From an uncultured Burkholderiaceae bacterium (GTDB taxonomy: Bacteria; Pseudomonadota; Gammaproteobacteria; Burkholderiales; Burkholderiaceae), in NCBI GenBank assembly GCA_937862905.1, contig CALMCL010000169.1, positions 1 through 64,000 of the forward strand: 64,000 bases of DNA, given 5' to 3'. The position numbers were made by a program, and so were the translations under genes. The notes beneath the pieces are model-generated. The model did no database searches. It saw only the letters and a list, made by a program, of their open reading frames with translations, and was not told the origin of the DNA. Numbering within the stretch: position 1 is the first letter of the stretch; the number at the start of each line of letters is the position of its first letter. Positions 8,758 through 17,025 of the stretch are shown here, in pieces.

Positions 8758-9513
8758 ACTGCGAAATTTAAAAGCAGAATCAGATAGTACGGACTGCAGT
8801 CCCGGCAATCCCGAAATCACGCACTGATATGAAAAGCCTGTGGATGACGACATTGATGCACTACCAGTTTTTTCAATCAAAACCAAGTCATACTCAGTCA
8901 GAAATGAAATAACCTTGAAAAGATATTCGAAATTCGTTTCAGAGAGAGGTAATACGACTGCTCCACCCTGCTTTAAGCGCGGAATAATATGTGCATCAAA
9001 TTGATTTAACTGAGTAAACGCTTGGTTACACGAATCCCAAAATGTGTAACGGCGCTCAAACATTTTGACGTACTCGGTGAATTCTGTGAAATCAATTGAT
9101 GGACTCTGTGCGCCGAGGGCATTCGCTAGAACGGGGAAAACCAATTTCAAACCGCCAACCTCGCCTGCTTTTGCTGCTTGAAGCAAATTTAGTGGCATTG
9201 GTAATTGAGATGGCTCCATGCCAGAATGGCACAACGGAATTACAGGAATATCTCTGATCCAGCCTGCTCCAGCTTCAAAGTTGATCCAAGGCCTTTTTAG
9301 AGATTGCGGACTGCAAAGGATAATCTCAACCACGCAAGACTTCAGAGCATTCGTTATATTATCTAACCACCGTTGGCCCATACCAATGCTATGCTCGTCT
9401 GACGATACAAAAACTTCTAACATTCCAAGAAAATGCTTTTCAACAAGATCCTTGAATGCAAGCGCAAGATCTTTTTCCTCCGTTATGTGTGAAATAAACA
9501 GTATTGGTTTCAT
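8755..9513 (-). CDS. Stand-alone TIR-domain protein, candidate NAD-consuming defence effector
   Basis: The first ~150 residues form a bacterial TIR domain: ILFISHITEEKDLA (strand A and AA loop), VFVSSDEHSIGMGQRW, VVEIILCSPQSLKRPWINFE and IPVIPLCHSG. The WxxxE motif (Trp76, Glu80) supplies the glutamate that is catalytic in TIR NADases. The remaining ~100 residues, which include FEYLFKVISFLTEYDLVLIE, match no domain I recognise and may sense or oligomerise. ATG 9513 was chosen over 9543 because GAGGG lies 10 nt upstream and the domain starts there. The gene is more AT-rich than its neighbours and sits among repeats, which suggests acquisition. No ThsA, SIR2 or Argonaute partner is nearby. Anti-phage function is an inference. 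Confidence 0.75.
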   Translation of the reverse strand: MKPILFISHITEEKDLALAFKDLVEKHFLGMLEVFVSSDEHSIGMGQRWLDNITNALKSCVVEIILCSPQSLKRPWINFEAGAGWIRDIPVIPLCHSGMEPSQLPMPLNLLQAAKAGEVGGLKLVFPVLANALGAQSPSIDFTEFTEYVKMFERRYTFWDSCNQAFTQLNQFDAHIIPRLKQGGAVVLPLSETNFEYLFKVISFLTEYDLVLIEKTGSASMSSSTGFSYQCVISGLPGLQSVLSDSAFKFRS

Positions 9514-9543
9514 ACGTAAGACACCCTCTTTAATGGCTAACAT

Positions 9544-9840
9544 AGGTTATGCGTCAAAAAAACATTGATATTTTGTTTTCATTTTGCCGCACATCCTGAT
9601 TAATAAAAAACCAAAAGTACAACCACCTGTTTTTAGAGAAACAAAACAAATTGATTTGAACTCACTGCAGATTATTATACCTACTGCTACAGGAAAAATG
9701 TCGCATGTTCTATTTACAACCATACCCCAAAGGCATAAACGATTTTTGTCAAATACGTCACATTCGCCATACTCATACTGAATGATGGCGACCTATAAAA
9801 ATCGATTCCAGCATCATCCATTCGCTTAAAGTAACCCGTG
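9544..9840. other. AT-rich intergenic stretch upstream of the TIR gene
   Basis: No convincing gene. A GGCTAAC (9535-9541; GTTAGCC on the TIR strand) lies 22 nt upstream of the TIR start and is one base off an integron core site. A short plus-strand ORF (9584-9781, 65 codons) has no recognisable features. Confidence 0.5.
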
Positions 9841-9972
9841 CCGTCATTCCCGCATGGGGTTAGCGGGAATCCAGTCAAATGCGAAGCATTTGCTTTGCCC
9901 TTTGTTCATCAAACGTTCAAGGTGCGCTTTGCGCCCCACTGGATTCCCGCTAACCCCATGCGGGAATGGCGG
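9841..9972. repeat. Twin REP-type inverted repeat
   Basis: Two 34 bp arms (9841-9874 and 9939-9972) are reverse complements with one mismatch. Each is itself a palindrome of the CGTCATTCCCGC...GCGGGAATCC type. The spacer includes GGTGCGCTTTGCGCCCCACT, whose parts recur in the elements at 41.9 and 44.3 kb. An outer, weaker inverted repeat (CCTATAAAAATCGATT near 9792, its partner near 10006-10022) encloses it. Confidence 0.85.
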
Positions 9973-10090
9973 AGCGGGCTGTACGGTCGGGGTTGCCGAT
10001 TCAAACATCGATTTATAGAGGCCGTATTGACTGTGATTTGACTTAGAAAAGCTTCTGTAGCCAAGCTCATCCATGAGTCGGTCATGGCGC

Positions 10091-10170
10091 ACTGAGTGGG
10101 TTGTGCGTGAGACATCTCTCAGCTCTGGAGATTGTGGGTCAAGCCCACAACGCAATGACGGGCACTCAGT
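10091..10170. repeat. Second palindromic intergenic repeat, abutting mutY
   Basis: ACTGAGTG (10091-10098) and CACTCAGT (10163-10170) enclose a TTGTGGG-TCAAG-CCCACAA hairpin and a CAATGACGGG end. This is a variant of the same REP style with a different stem. The outer repeat overlaps the mutY stop codon and may serve as its transcription end. Confidence 0.6.
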
Positions 10171-11272
10171 CAATCGTTCCCAACACCTGCTCGATGATTC
10201 CCACAATGGGTTTGGGCAAGCCCACACTTTTTAAATCATTCACATCGAACCAGCCGCCGTGCTCGGCATTTTCTGCATCCTCTAAGCCATGCGCTTGGCT
10301 GGCGGTGAGTTGAAAAAGGCGCGGTTGCAGGTGCAAAACCCGATGGGTGAGGACGTGGCGGATGCGTGACGCATTGGTTTTGTCTTTTTTATCTTTATTT
10401 GCATCTGTGTTTGCATTTACATCCAAGCGCGGCTGTTCGGGAAAACTGTACAGCCCCGCCCAAATCCCTTTGCTCGGTCGCTTTTCCAACCAAACCCGCC
10501 CTGCTTGTTGGTAAATGTATAAATTCACTTCAAATTCAGGTGAAGTTTTACGCACCTTGGCGGGGGGGATGTCATCGGTGAGGTGGTGGATGCGGGCGTA
10601 GCAGTTGGTTTGCATGGGACAGGCATCGCAATGCGGCGTGCGGCGTGCGCACAGGATCGCGCCCAAGTCCATCAGCCCTTGGGTGTAGGCGCGCAGGGCG
10701 GCGGCGTGGGTGAGTTTGAGCTTTTTGGCATCTTTGGCGGAGACGAGCAGTTCGTTGGCGTGTTGCCACATGATTTTGTCGGTGGCGGCGGATGGGGCTG
10801 TGCGGATGCCATGGACGCGGGCGATGATGCGTTTGACGTTGCCATCGAGAATCGCGGCAGGATAACCGTAGGCGAAGACGGCAATGGCGGCGGCTGTGGA
10901 TGCGCCAATGCCTTTGAGGGTGATGAGTTGCTCGGGCGTGCGTGGAAATTCTCCGCCAAAATCGGCGACCACTGCTTTCGCGCAGGCGTGCAAATTGCGC
11001 GCGCGGCTGTAGTAGCCCAGCCCCGTCCACAAGGACATGACTTCATCGTGCTCGGCACGTGCCAGCGATTCCACGTCGGGGAAGCGCGCCAAAAATTTGG
11101 CGTAGTAGTCCATGACGGTGACCACTTGGGTTTGCTGCAACATGACTTCGGACAGCCAAATCCGATACGCGTCGGTGGTGTTTTGCCACGGCAAGTCATG
11201 CCGTCCGTGGGTGAGTTGCCACGACACCAAGGCTTGGGCAAAAGAAAAAGAGGGATGGGTCGTGGGGCTCAT
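10166..11272 (-). CDS. mutY: A/G-specific adenine glycosylase
   Basis: The 368-residue protein removes adenine mispaired with 8-oxoguanine. Visible motifs are SEVMLQQTQV (catalytic Glu), the helix-hairpin-helix LKGIGASTAAAIAVFAYG, LDGNVKRIIAR (catalytic Asp), the iron-sulfur cysteines CARRTPHCDACPMQTNC, and a C-terminal NUDT-like domain that reads 8-oxoG (VWLEKRPSKGIWAGLYSFPE). ATG 11272 overlaps the mutM stop (ATGA), so both oxidative-damage repair genes are co-translated. The open frame upstream of 11272 is mutM read in another frame. Confidence 0.95.
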   Translation of the reverse strand: MSPTTHPSFSFAQALVSWQLTHGRHDLPWQNTTDAYRIWLSEVMLQQTQVVTVMDYYAKFLARFPDVESLARAEHDEVMSLWTGLGYYSRARNLHACAKAVVADFGGEFPRTPEQLITLKGIGASTAAAIAVFAYGYPAAILDGNVKRIIARVHGIRTAPSAATDKIMWQHANELLVSAKDAKKLKLTHAAALRAYTQGLMDLGAILCARRTPHCDACPMQTNCYARIHHLTDDIPPAKVRKTSPEFEVNLYIYQQAGRVWLEKRPSKGIWAGLYSFPEQPRLDVNANTDANKDKKDKTNASRIRHVLTHRVLHLQPRLFQLTASQAHGLEDAENAEHGGWFDVNDLKSVGLPKPIVGIIEQVLGTID

Positions 11273-12138
11273 GCGGTGGTTTTCTTTGACTTGGGTTGAG
11301 TTCGCTTTTGACACGTGGCACAAAAGTACGTGGCGCGTTGTGCCTGCACGATGCGCTGTATCTCTCGTCCACAAGCCGTGCATGGTTCGCCCGCACGATC
11401 ATAGACGTTGTAATGCATTTGAAAATAGCCGCTGGTGCCGTCGCTGTTGACGAAATCTTTGAGCGTGCTGCCGCCTTTTTCAATCGCAGCACGGAGGACG
11501 ATTTTAATGTTCGCGGCCAACGCATCACACTGCTTGCGTGTCAACGATTTGGCGGGTGTTTCAGGATGAATGGAGCAACGAAACAGGACTTCGGAGGCAT
11601 AAATATTGCCCACACCGACCACGATGTCGCCCGACAACAGCGCCACTTTGATGGCTTGTGTTCGCGTGCGAATGTGTTTGTAAACATAATCCCCATTGAA
11701 TGCGTCGTCGAAAGGCTCTATGCCCAAATTCAACAAACGCGGGTGCGTCAACACATCACCATCCGCCAAGTCGTGCCAATGCAGTGAGCCAAAGCGACGC
11801 GGGTCGTGGTAGCGCAACACATGTGTATCAAACACCCAGTCGAGGTGATCGTGTTTTTGTACCGCTGCGCTTGGCTCAACAATGCGCAAGCTGCCCGACA
11901 TGCCGAGGTGAATCAGCAGCGCGCCCTGCGTTTTGTCTGCACAAACACAATATAGAATCAAGTATTTCCCACGCCGTGCGGTGTGGGTGATGACCGCTTG
12001 GCTCAGTCGTTCAGGTAAATCCAAATCAACGGGCCAGCGCAAACGTGCGTTGCGAATGATGAACTGTTGTATCGTGCGCCCACTGATGTGTGGGTCAATA
12101 CCGAGTCGAGAAACCTCTACTTCTGGGAGTTCGGGCAT
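11269..12138 (-). CDS. mutM: Formamidopyrimidine-DNA glycosylase (Fpg)
   Basis: The protein begins MPELPEVEV; Pro2 is the catalytic nucleophile after Met removal, and Glu3 is conserved. The H2TH region (VGVGNIYASEVLFRCSIHP), Lys in GGSTLKDFVN and the C-terminal zinc finger CTAC...CATC are present. It excises 8-oxoguanine and formamidopyrimidines and nicks the strand. ATG 12138 is fixed by the required N-terminal proline. It is first in a mutM-mutY pair and divergent from the TPR gene. Confidence 0.96.
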   Translation of the reverse strand: MPELPEVEVSRLGIDPHISGRTIQQFIIRNARLRWPVDLDLPERLSQAVITHTARRGKYLILYCVCADKTQGALLIHLGMSGSLRIVEPSAAVQKHDHLDWVFDTHVLRYHDPRRFGSLHWHDLADGDVLTHPRLLNLGIEPFDDAFNGDYVYKHIRTRTQAIKVALLSGDIVVGVGNIYASEVLFRCSIHPETPAKSLTRKQCDALAANIKIVLRAAIEKGGSTLKDFVNSDGTSGYFQMHYNVYDRAGEPCTACGREIQRIVQAQRATYFCATCQKRTQPKSKKTTA

Positions 12139-12388
12139 GATGTTAAACAACCTTTGACAAGTGACGAAAAAGCAAAAAACCATTTCAAGCGTTATGCTGT
12201 TGATGGGCGACTCAGCACACGCAATTAAATTTGAGCCTGTTTCACTGTTTCACAATGCCCTCATCGCAGAAAAATGTGTTTTGCTTTCTGTAAAAGGGAG
12301 GTTTGTATTTTTTCCATATTTTCTTACGGTACAATTCAATCACTCATATGCGTATCACTTTAATGCAGCCATCATACAGGATTTGAAC

Positions 12389-13402
12389 ATGCCTTTCACA
12401 GCCCCTCATTTCAAAAGCCTCCGTCTCAAACACACCTTGCGCAGCCTATGCGGCGTGTGCGCAGTTGGCCTTTCCCTCCATGCGCAGGCACAAACACCCG
12501 ATGAGCTGATTCAACCTGAAGCCATCACCGACAGCCAAACCAGCCCCGTCAAAAAAGTCGAATACGATTTACCCAAGCTGCTGTTGACGCGCGAGATCGT
12601 GCTCGGCACCATTGCAGGCGACATGTTGCTGCAACGCGGCAAGCCCGTTGATGCCTACAACATGTATTTGACCATGGCGATGAAAACCCGCGACCCACGT
12701 TATGCGGAATTGGCTTACAAAGTCGCTGCCATGTTGGGGGCAAAAGAACCTGCGCTTGAAGCGGCCAAATTACTTAAATTGCTCGCGCCCAATGCGGTGG
12801 TGGGACAAGATTTGCAAATCCATTCGGACATCGAAAAGGCTTATGGCTTGATTGACGCCCAGCGTTATCGCCCCGCCTATGACGCCGCCAAAGCCATTCT
12901 CGCCAATGCACCCGACAATGTGGCGGCATTGTCTTTGCTGGCCGATGTGGCCGATCGTTTGGGGCGCAACAGCGAGGCCCAGGCAACGCTTGAAAAGCTC
13001 ATCGCCCTCGACCCCAACAACCCTGAAAACAAAAACGCACTGGGTTATTTTTTAGCCGATAAAAACATGCGACTGGGCGAGGCCGCCCAGCTGATTCAGC
13101 AAGCGCACACTGCGCGCCCCGATGCTGGTCACATCACCGACAGCATGGCATGGGTGGCGTACCGCCAAGGCCAACTGAGCGACGCTCTAAAGTATGCTGA
13201 ACAAGCCGTGGCACAAGACCCACATGAAGAAACACAGGTGCACTATGCCGAAATTTTATGGGCCAATGACAAACACGACCAAGCTCTGGAAGTGTTCCGT
13301 GATGTGTACACGGGCACGCCCTTTTTGCCGTCACTGCGCGACACGCTGGAGCGCCTCAACATCCCGTTGACCTCTGTTAAACCGCAACCCAAGAAAAAAT
13401 AA
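12389..13402 (+). CDS. Exported tetratricopeptide-repeat protein
   Basis: A signal peptide (HTLRSLCGVCAVGLSLHAQAQ) precedes about 290 residues of helical TPR repeats, e.g. AALSLLADVADRLGRNSEAQATLEKLIALDPNNPENKNALGYFL. ATG 12389 has AGGA 7 nt upstream; the longer frame from 12161 is non-coding. In betaproteobacteria a TPR protein of this kind precedes lolB, as here (2 nt gap), so a periplasmic or outer-membrane scaffolding role in envelope biogenesis is likely, though its partner is unknown. Confidence 0.85.
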   Translation: MPFTAPHFKSLRLKHTLRSLCGVCAVGLSLHAQAQTPDELIQPEAITDSQTSPVKKVEYDLPKLLLTREIVLGTIAGDMLLQRGKPVDAYNMYLTMAMKTRDPRYAELAYKVAAMLGAKEPALEAAKLLKLLAPNAVVGQDLQIHSDIEKAYGLIDAQRYRPAYDAAKAILANAPDNVAALSLLADVADRLGRNSEAQATLEKLIALDPNNPENKNALGYFLADKNMRLGEAAQLIQQAHTARPDAGHITDSMAWVAYRQGQLSDALKYAEQAVAQDPHEETQVHYAEILWANDKHDQALEVFRDVYTGTPFLPSLRDTLERLNIPLTSVKPQPKKK

Positions 13403-13404
13403 CC

Positions 13405-13977
13405 ATGCATGCCACCAAAATCCTCAATGTTTTAAGCCGCACCACCATCGCCTTGACCGCGTTGACTTTAGCGGCTTGCGCCAGCGTCGCCCCCAAACGT
13501 GACGCCAACAACATCAATGATGTGGTGCAATTCAACATGGACGCACGTTTCGCGGTCAACTACATTGACCAAGGCGAAGACAAAAGCATGACGGGCAAAA
13601 TGCAATGGGAAGACACCCGCCGCGCCACCGACATCACGTTGTCCACCCCACTTGGCAATGCAATGGCCGCACTGCACGTCACCGGACATGAGGCGCGGGT
13701 GAAAACATCGGATGGCCGCCTGTTTGTCGAGAACACGCCCGAAGAACTGACGTATCGTTTGTTGGGCTATGAGTTGCCTTTGTCCAATGTGCGCCAATGG
13801 ATCGGCACCAAAGGTCAACCTCTGCCCAGCGCCGACCAAGGCGACTGGCATGTGGAATACACCAAAACATTCAAAGACCCATCCTTGGCCAAACGCATGG
13901 TGGTGACGCGCCTCAAACCCTCGCCATTGACTTTCACACTGATCGTTGATGAACGCTCGGATGCGCCAGGCGAATAA
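13405..13977 (+). CDS. lolB: Outer-membrane lipoprotein insertase LolB
   Basis: The lipobox LTLAAC puts the lipidated Cys at about residue 25. The body matches LolB: ARFAVNYIDQGEDKSMTGKMQWED, ITLSTPLGNAMAAL and LLGYELPLSNVRQWIGTKGQP. LolB accepts lipoproteins from periplasmic LolA and inserts them into the outer membrane. The 190-residue length is normal. It is co-transcribed with the TPR gene. Usually ispE follows directly; here a GST gene intervenes. Confidence 0.92.
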   Translation: MHATKILNVLSRTTIALTALTLAACASVAPKRDANNINDVVQFNMDARFAVNYIDQGEDKSMTGKMQWEDTRRATDITLSTPLGNAMAALHVTGHEARVKTSDGRLFVENTPEELTYRLLGYELPLSNVRQWIGTKGQPLPSADQGDWHVEYTKTFKDPSLAKRMVVTRLKPSPLTFTLIVDERSDAPGE

Positions 13978-14075
13978 ACCCTTGTTTTAATTAACCCAAA
14001 CCAACCCAAACACGGCTCCAAAAACCATCAAGTACCATCAAGCACTATCAGTAAAAAGAACCACTGGAACTGACC

Positions 14076-14777
14076 ATGAAAACACTCTTAGACTTCCCGA
14101 TTACCCAACGTTGGGCGCCCCTATTTCCTGACCGCATTCAACTGTATTCACTGCCCACACCCAATGGGGTCAAAGTGTCCATCGCCCTCGAAGAAATGCA
14201 GTTGCCGTACGAGTCGCACACGGTGTCCTTCGTCACCAATGACCAACTCAGTCCTGAATTTTTATCCCTGAATCCCAACAACAAAATTCCCGCCATCATT
14301 GATCCAAACGGCCCCAATGGTGAACCGTTGGCCTTGTTCGAGTCGGGTGCGATTTTATTGTATTTGGCGGAAAAATCAGGGCAACTGTTGCCCAAAGATG
14401 CAGCGTTGCGCTATGAAACCATTCAATGGCTGATGTTTCAAATGGGTGGCATTGGCCCCATGTTCGGCCAACTGGGGTTCTTTCATAAATTTGCAGGCAA
14501 AGACTATGAAGACAAACGACCACGCGACCGTTATGTGGCCGAATCCAAACGTTTGTTGGGTGTTTTAGACCAACGTTTGGCTGGGCGCAACTGGGTCATG
14601 GGGGACGAATACACCATCGCCGACATCGCCATTTTCCCATGGGTGAACAACCTCATACACTTTTATGGTGCAGGCGATCTGGTGGAAATAAACCAACATG
14701 CAAATGTGTTGCGGGTGCATTCTGTATTTTTAACACGCCCAGCCGTTGTGCGAGGTTTAAGCCCACGTACCGAATAA
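14076..14777 (+). CDS. Glutathione S-transferase family protein (YfcG/Nu-class like)
   Basis: The N-terminal thioredoxin fold shows RIQLYSLPTPNGVKVSIALEE, the cis-Pro loop NKIPAII and the glutathione-binding FESGAILLYLAE. The helical C-terminal domain has GGIGPMFGQLGFF and YTIADIAIFPWV. The TPNG motif near the N-terminus marks the YfcG/YghU group, which acts as a disulfide-bond reductase using glutathione. It lies between lolB and ispE; its stop codon abuts the ispE ATG (TAAATG), so translation is coupled. Confidence 0.88.
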   Translation: MKTLLDFPITQRWAPLFPDRIQLYSLPTPNGVKVSIALEEMQLPYESHTVSFVTNDQLSPEFLSLNPNNKIPAIIDPNGPNGEPLALFESGAILLYLAEKSGQLLPKDAALRYETIQWLMFQMGGIGPMFGQLGFFHKFAGKDYEDKRPRDRYVAESKRLLGVLDQRLAGRNWVMGDEYTIADIAIFPWVNNLIHFYGAGDLVEINQHANVLRVHSVFLTRPAVVRGLSPRTE

Positions 14778-15647
14778 ATGAACCGCTCAACTCACCTTTC
14801 CCCCGCCAAAATCAACTGGTTTTTGCACGTCACAGGGCAACGTGCCGATGGTTATCACACCTTAGAAACCGTTTTTCAGTGCATCGATTGGTGCGATGAA
14901 TTGCAGATCCATGCCGATGAGAATGGCGCGATTCGACTGTCAGGCGATTTGTGCGGCGTTGCAGACACCGACAATTTGGCTCATCGTGCAGCTCGGGCTT
15001 TGCAACAGCATGCACGCGCCCAAGGCATCGCCGTCGACCACCTCGGTGCACACATTCATTTAATCAAACACATCCCGACGGGCGCAGGCCTTGGCGGTGG
15101 CAGTTCAAATGCAGCCACCGTGCTGCGTGTGCTCAACGAGGCGTGGCATCTGCACTTTGACACCCCAACATTACAAGCCATTGGCCTGACGCTTGGCGCT
15201 GATGTGCCTTTTTTTGTCAGCCAGTATTCAGCCGCCTTGGCCAAGGGGGTTGGTGAAACGTTGCAAGCGTTGAATCTGGCCAGCCGTGACCTGCTGTTGG
15301 TCAATCCGAATGTTCACGTCAACACGGGAGCGGTATTCACACACCCTGATTTACCGCGCCGGCACGCACCACTGAGCGACAGTGCAGGTGCATTGCAAGC
15401 GCAATTGAACCTTTTGCCTTTTCAAGCCGCACACAGCAACGACCTTGAGGTCGTGACGTTCACGGTGTCACCTGAAGTAAAAGCAGTGCATGACGCACTC
15501 AAACCGATCGCCCCCACGCGTATGAGTGGTTCAGGCGCAACAGTCATGGCCTGCCCAAGCAACGAAGCGCAACATCATGCGTTGAATGAGTGGACCCAGC
15601 GTTGCCCCACCCATTGGCAATTCCGTTGGGTGAAAACCATCGCTTAG
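14778..15647 (+). CDS. ispE: 4-diphosphocytidyl-2-C-methyl-D-erythritol kinase
   Basis: GHMP kinase of the MEP isoprenoid pathway. Motifs are SPAKINWFLHVTGQRADGYH, the ATP-binding glycine loop PTGAGLGGGSSNAATVL, LGADVPFF and RMSGSGATVMA near the C-terminus. It phosphorylates the 2-hydroxyl of CDP-methylerythritol. The 289-residue length is standard. There is no ribosome-binding site of its own; it follows the GST stop directly. The expected tRNA-Gln-prs-rplY-pth block is not downstream but 37 kb away. Confidence 0.95.
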   Translation: MNRSTHLSPAKINWFLHVTGQRADGYHTLETVFQCIDWCDELQIHADENGAIRLSGDLCGVADTDNLAHRAARALQQHARAQGIAVDHLGAHIHLIKHIPTGAGLGGGSSNAATVLRVLNEAWHLHFDTPTLQAIGLTLGADVPFFVSQYSAALAKGVGETLQALNLASRDLLLVNPNVHVNTGAVFTHPDLPRRHAPLSDSAGALQAQLNLLPFQAAHSNDLEVVTFTVSPEVKAVHDALKPIAPTRMSGSGATVMACPSNEAQHHALNEWTQRCPTHWQFRWVKTIA

Positions 15648-15860
15648 AACCACGAACCTTAAAGCCACGAACAACACCAAACAACAAGTCAGCACAGCAA
15701 AACATCACCCAGCGCGCAATCGGCAGTACAAAACCTGCTGTCGCGCCCCCTGCATGTGTATGCTTTACGATGTTGTGTTGTATATGTCGGATTGTTTCTG
15801 TAAAATTTATATACAAAACCCACACCATATAAACTCATATCAATTCAACAGGAGCTGACA

Positions 15861-16175
15861 ATGAAAATTTACTGGTCCCCAAAGAACATTCCTGAGCTCG
15901 CCGGTCTCGATGCCGCCACGCAAAAAAACCTCATGCGCCAAGCCGTTCAAGAAGGGCGTCAGCGTTTGGGTACGCGATTCATCGTCACCCGAGTCCTGAT
16001 GATAGGCTTAGGAGGCATGCTGCTGCTCATGTTGTTGAGCAACGTACTGCAAGGTTTTATCGGTGGCGCCGTGGCAGGTGGCTTGATTGGTTTGGCCATC
16101 GCGTTGTTCCTGCAAACACCATGCATTGATGCTGGCCGAGAATGGCTGCGCGAACAAGGCCACCCAAAGCCATAG
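15861..16175 (+). CDS. Small predicted membrane protein of unknown function
   Basis: A 104-residue protein with a soluble N-terminus (KIYWSPKNIPELAGLDAATQ), two adjacent hydrophobic segments (about 42-62 and 66-86) and a short polar tail. AGGAG lies 6 nt before the ATG, which supports translation. The N-terminal half recalls a small uncharacterised family, but I do not recognise it by name. It is monocistronic, in a region with its own promoter-like AT-rich upstream sequence. Confidence 0.65.
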   Translation: MKIYWSPKNIPELAGLDAATQKNLMRQAVQEGRQRLGTRFIVTRVLMIGLGGMLLLMLLSNVLQGFIGGAVAGGLIGLAIALFLQTPCIDAGREWLREQGHPKP

Positions 16176-16650
16176 GCGAACACACACATCGTGCCCCCTG
16201 TTTGTCCCATCCTCAGTTGAGGACAAACAGAGGCTGTATGCCGTCTGACACGGCACCCTGCACCAGCGTGAGCTTGATGTCCTGTTTCGTATTGACCATG
16301 CGCCACCGCAGTAAAGTTGGATTGCACAGGCGCAGCACAAACCTCACTGCCGCATCCGCCAAGAACGCCCATTCATTTTGCCCCTCCCACATGTGCTCAT
16401 GATGAACCCATCCACCGCATGCCCATCGTCACATGGAGCCCCATCACACAGCAAGATTGTGTGTTGTTCGACGATTGAAACTTAGGGGCTTGTGCGCACC
16501 CCCAAGGGGTATTGTTGCCTGTAACTTTCCAAATCAAGCCCCATTAAGCAAGTCCCATTTAGCTGTCATTTAATGCAGTGAATTGTTTACGAATGATTCA
16601 AGGCACGCGCATTGAATCATTTGTCGTGCAGGAATGACACACCTTCAATA
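16176..16650. other. Intergenic region with hairpins, no gene seen
   Basis: CTGTTTGTCC (16198-16207) pairs with GGACAAACAG (16221-16230) and overlaps an alternative CCTCA/TGAGG stem, perhaps ending the upstream transcript. Around 16493-16513 there is a GGGG...CCCC-rich hairpin. No ORF here has gene-like features. Confidence 0.5.
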
Positions 16651-16678
16651 AAACAGTTGAACAATTGTTCAACTGTTT
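16651..16678. promoter_or_regulatory. ArsR-family operator, 28 bp perfect palindrome
   Basis: The half-site AAACAGTTGAACAA is followed directly by its exact reverse complement. The core TTGAACAATTGTTCAA resembles SmtB/ZiaR/CzrA-type operators. It lies within the promoter of the arsR-CDF operon, so the regulator encoded downstream probably represses here and is released by metal. Confidence 0.85.
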
Positions 16679-16685
16679 GTATAAT
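16657..16685 (+). promoter_or_regulatory. Sigma-70 promoter of the ArsR/CDF operon
   Basis: A -35 box TTGAAC (16657-16662) and a perfect -10 box TATAAT (16680-16685) are 17 bp apart. The operator palindrome covers the -35 box and the spacer, so bound repressor would exclude RNA polymerase. Confidence 0.85.
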
Positions 16686-16722
16686 TCGCCTGTCAAACTT
16701 GTCAACCATTAAAAGCACACGC

Positions 16723-17025
16723 ATGAACACATCCCATTCCGAACACATTGAACAACTGGCCGACTTGTTTGGCTTGCTTGGCGATCAAACACGCTTACAA
16801 ATTGTGTTGACCTGTTTAGACGCGCCCATCACAGTGACCGACATCGCCAAAAAACTCAACCTCAGCACGTCCTTGATCAGCCACCATTTGCGCTTGCTGC
16901 GCGCGGCGCGCGTGGTCAGTGGTGAGCGACAGGGCAAGCAAATCTTTTGTACCGTCAATGACCATCACATTCGCACCATGGTCAGCAACCTTCTAGAACA
17001 CATTGCGGAGCCACACGATGACTAA
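16723..17025 (+). CDS. ArsR/SmtB-family metal-responsive repressor
   Basis: A 100-residue winged-helix protein: LADLFGLLGDQTRLQIVLTCL, the recognition helix LSTSLISHHLRLLRAARVVSGERQGKQ and a C-terminal helix ending AEPHDD. His/Asp residues in the last helix (DHHIRTMVSNLLEHIAEPHDD) fit the alpha-5 zinc site of CzrA/SmtB-type sensors. There is no CxC motif of ArsR itself, which argues for Zn(II) or Co(II) rather than arsenite. It overlaps the downstream CDF gene by 8 nt, giving a self-regulated efflux operon. ATG 16723 is used; the upstream frame extension runs through the promoter. Confidence 0.88.
   Translation: MNTSHSEHIEQLADLFGLLGDQTRLQIVLTCLDAPITVTDIAKKLNLSTSLISHHLRLLRAARVVSGERQGKQIFCTVNDHHIRTMVSNLLEHIAEPHDD

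Noticed and set aside
9584..9781. A 65-codon ORF between the TIR gene and the REP twin
   Set aside because: No recognisable domain or family, and AT-rich intergenic composition; not enough to call a gene.
10583..11299. A 238-codon plus-strand ORF rich in Gly and Val
   Set aside because: It is antisense to mutY, which has all expected motifs.
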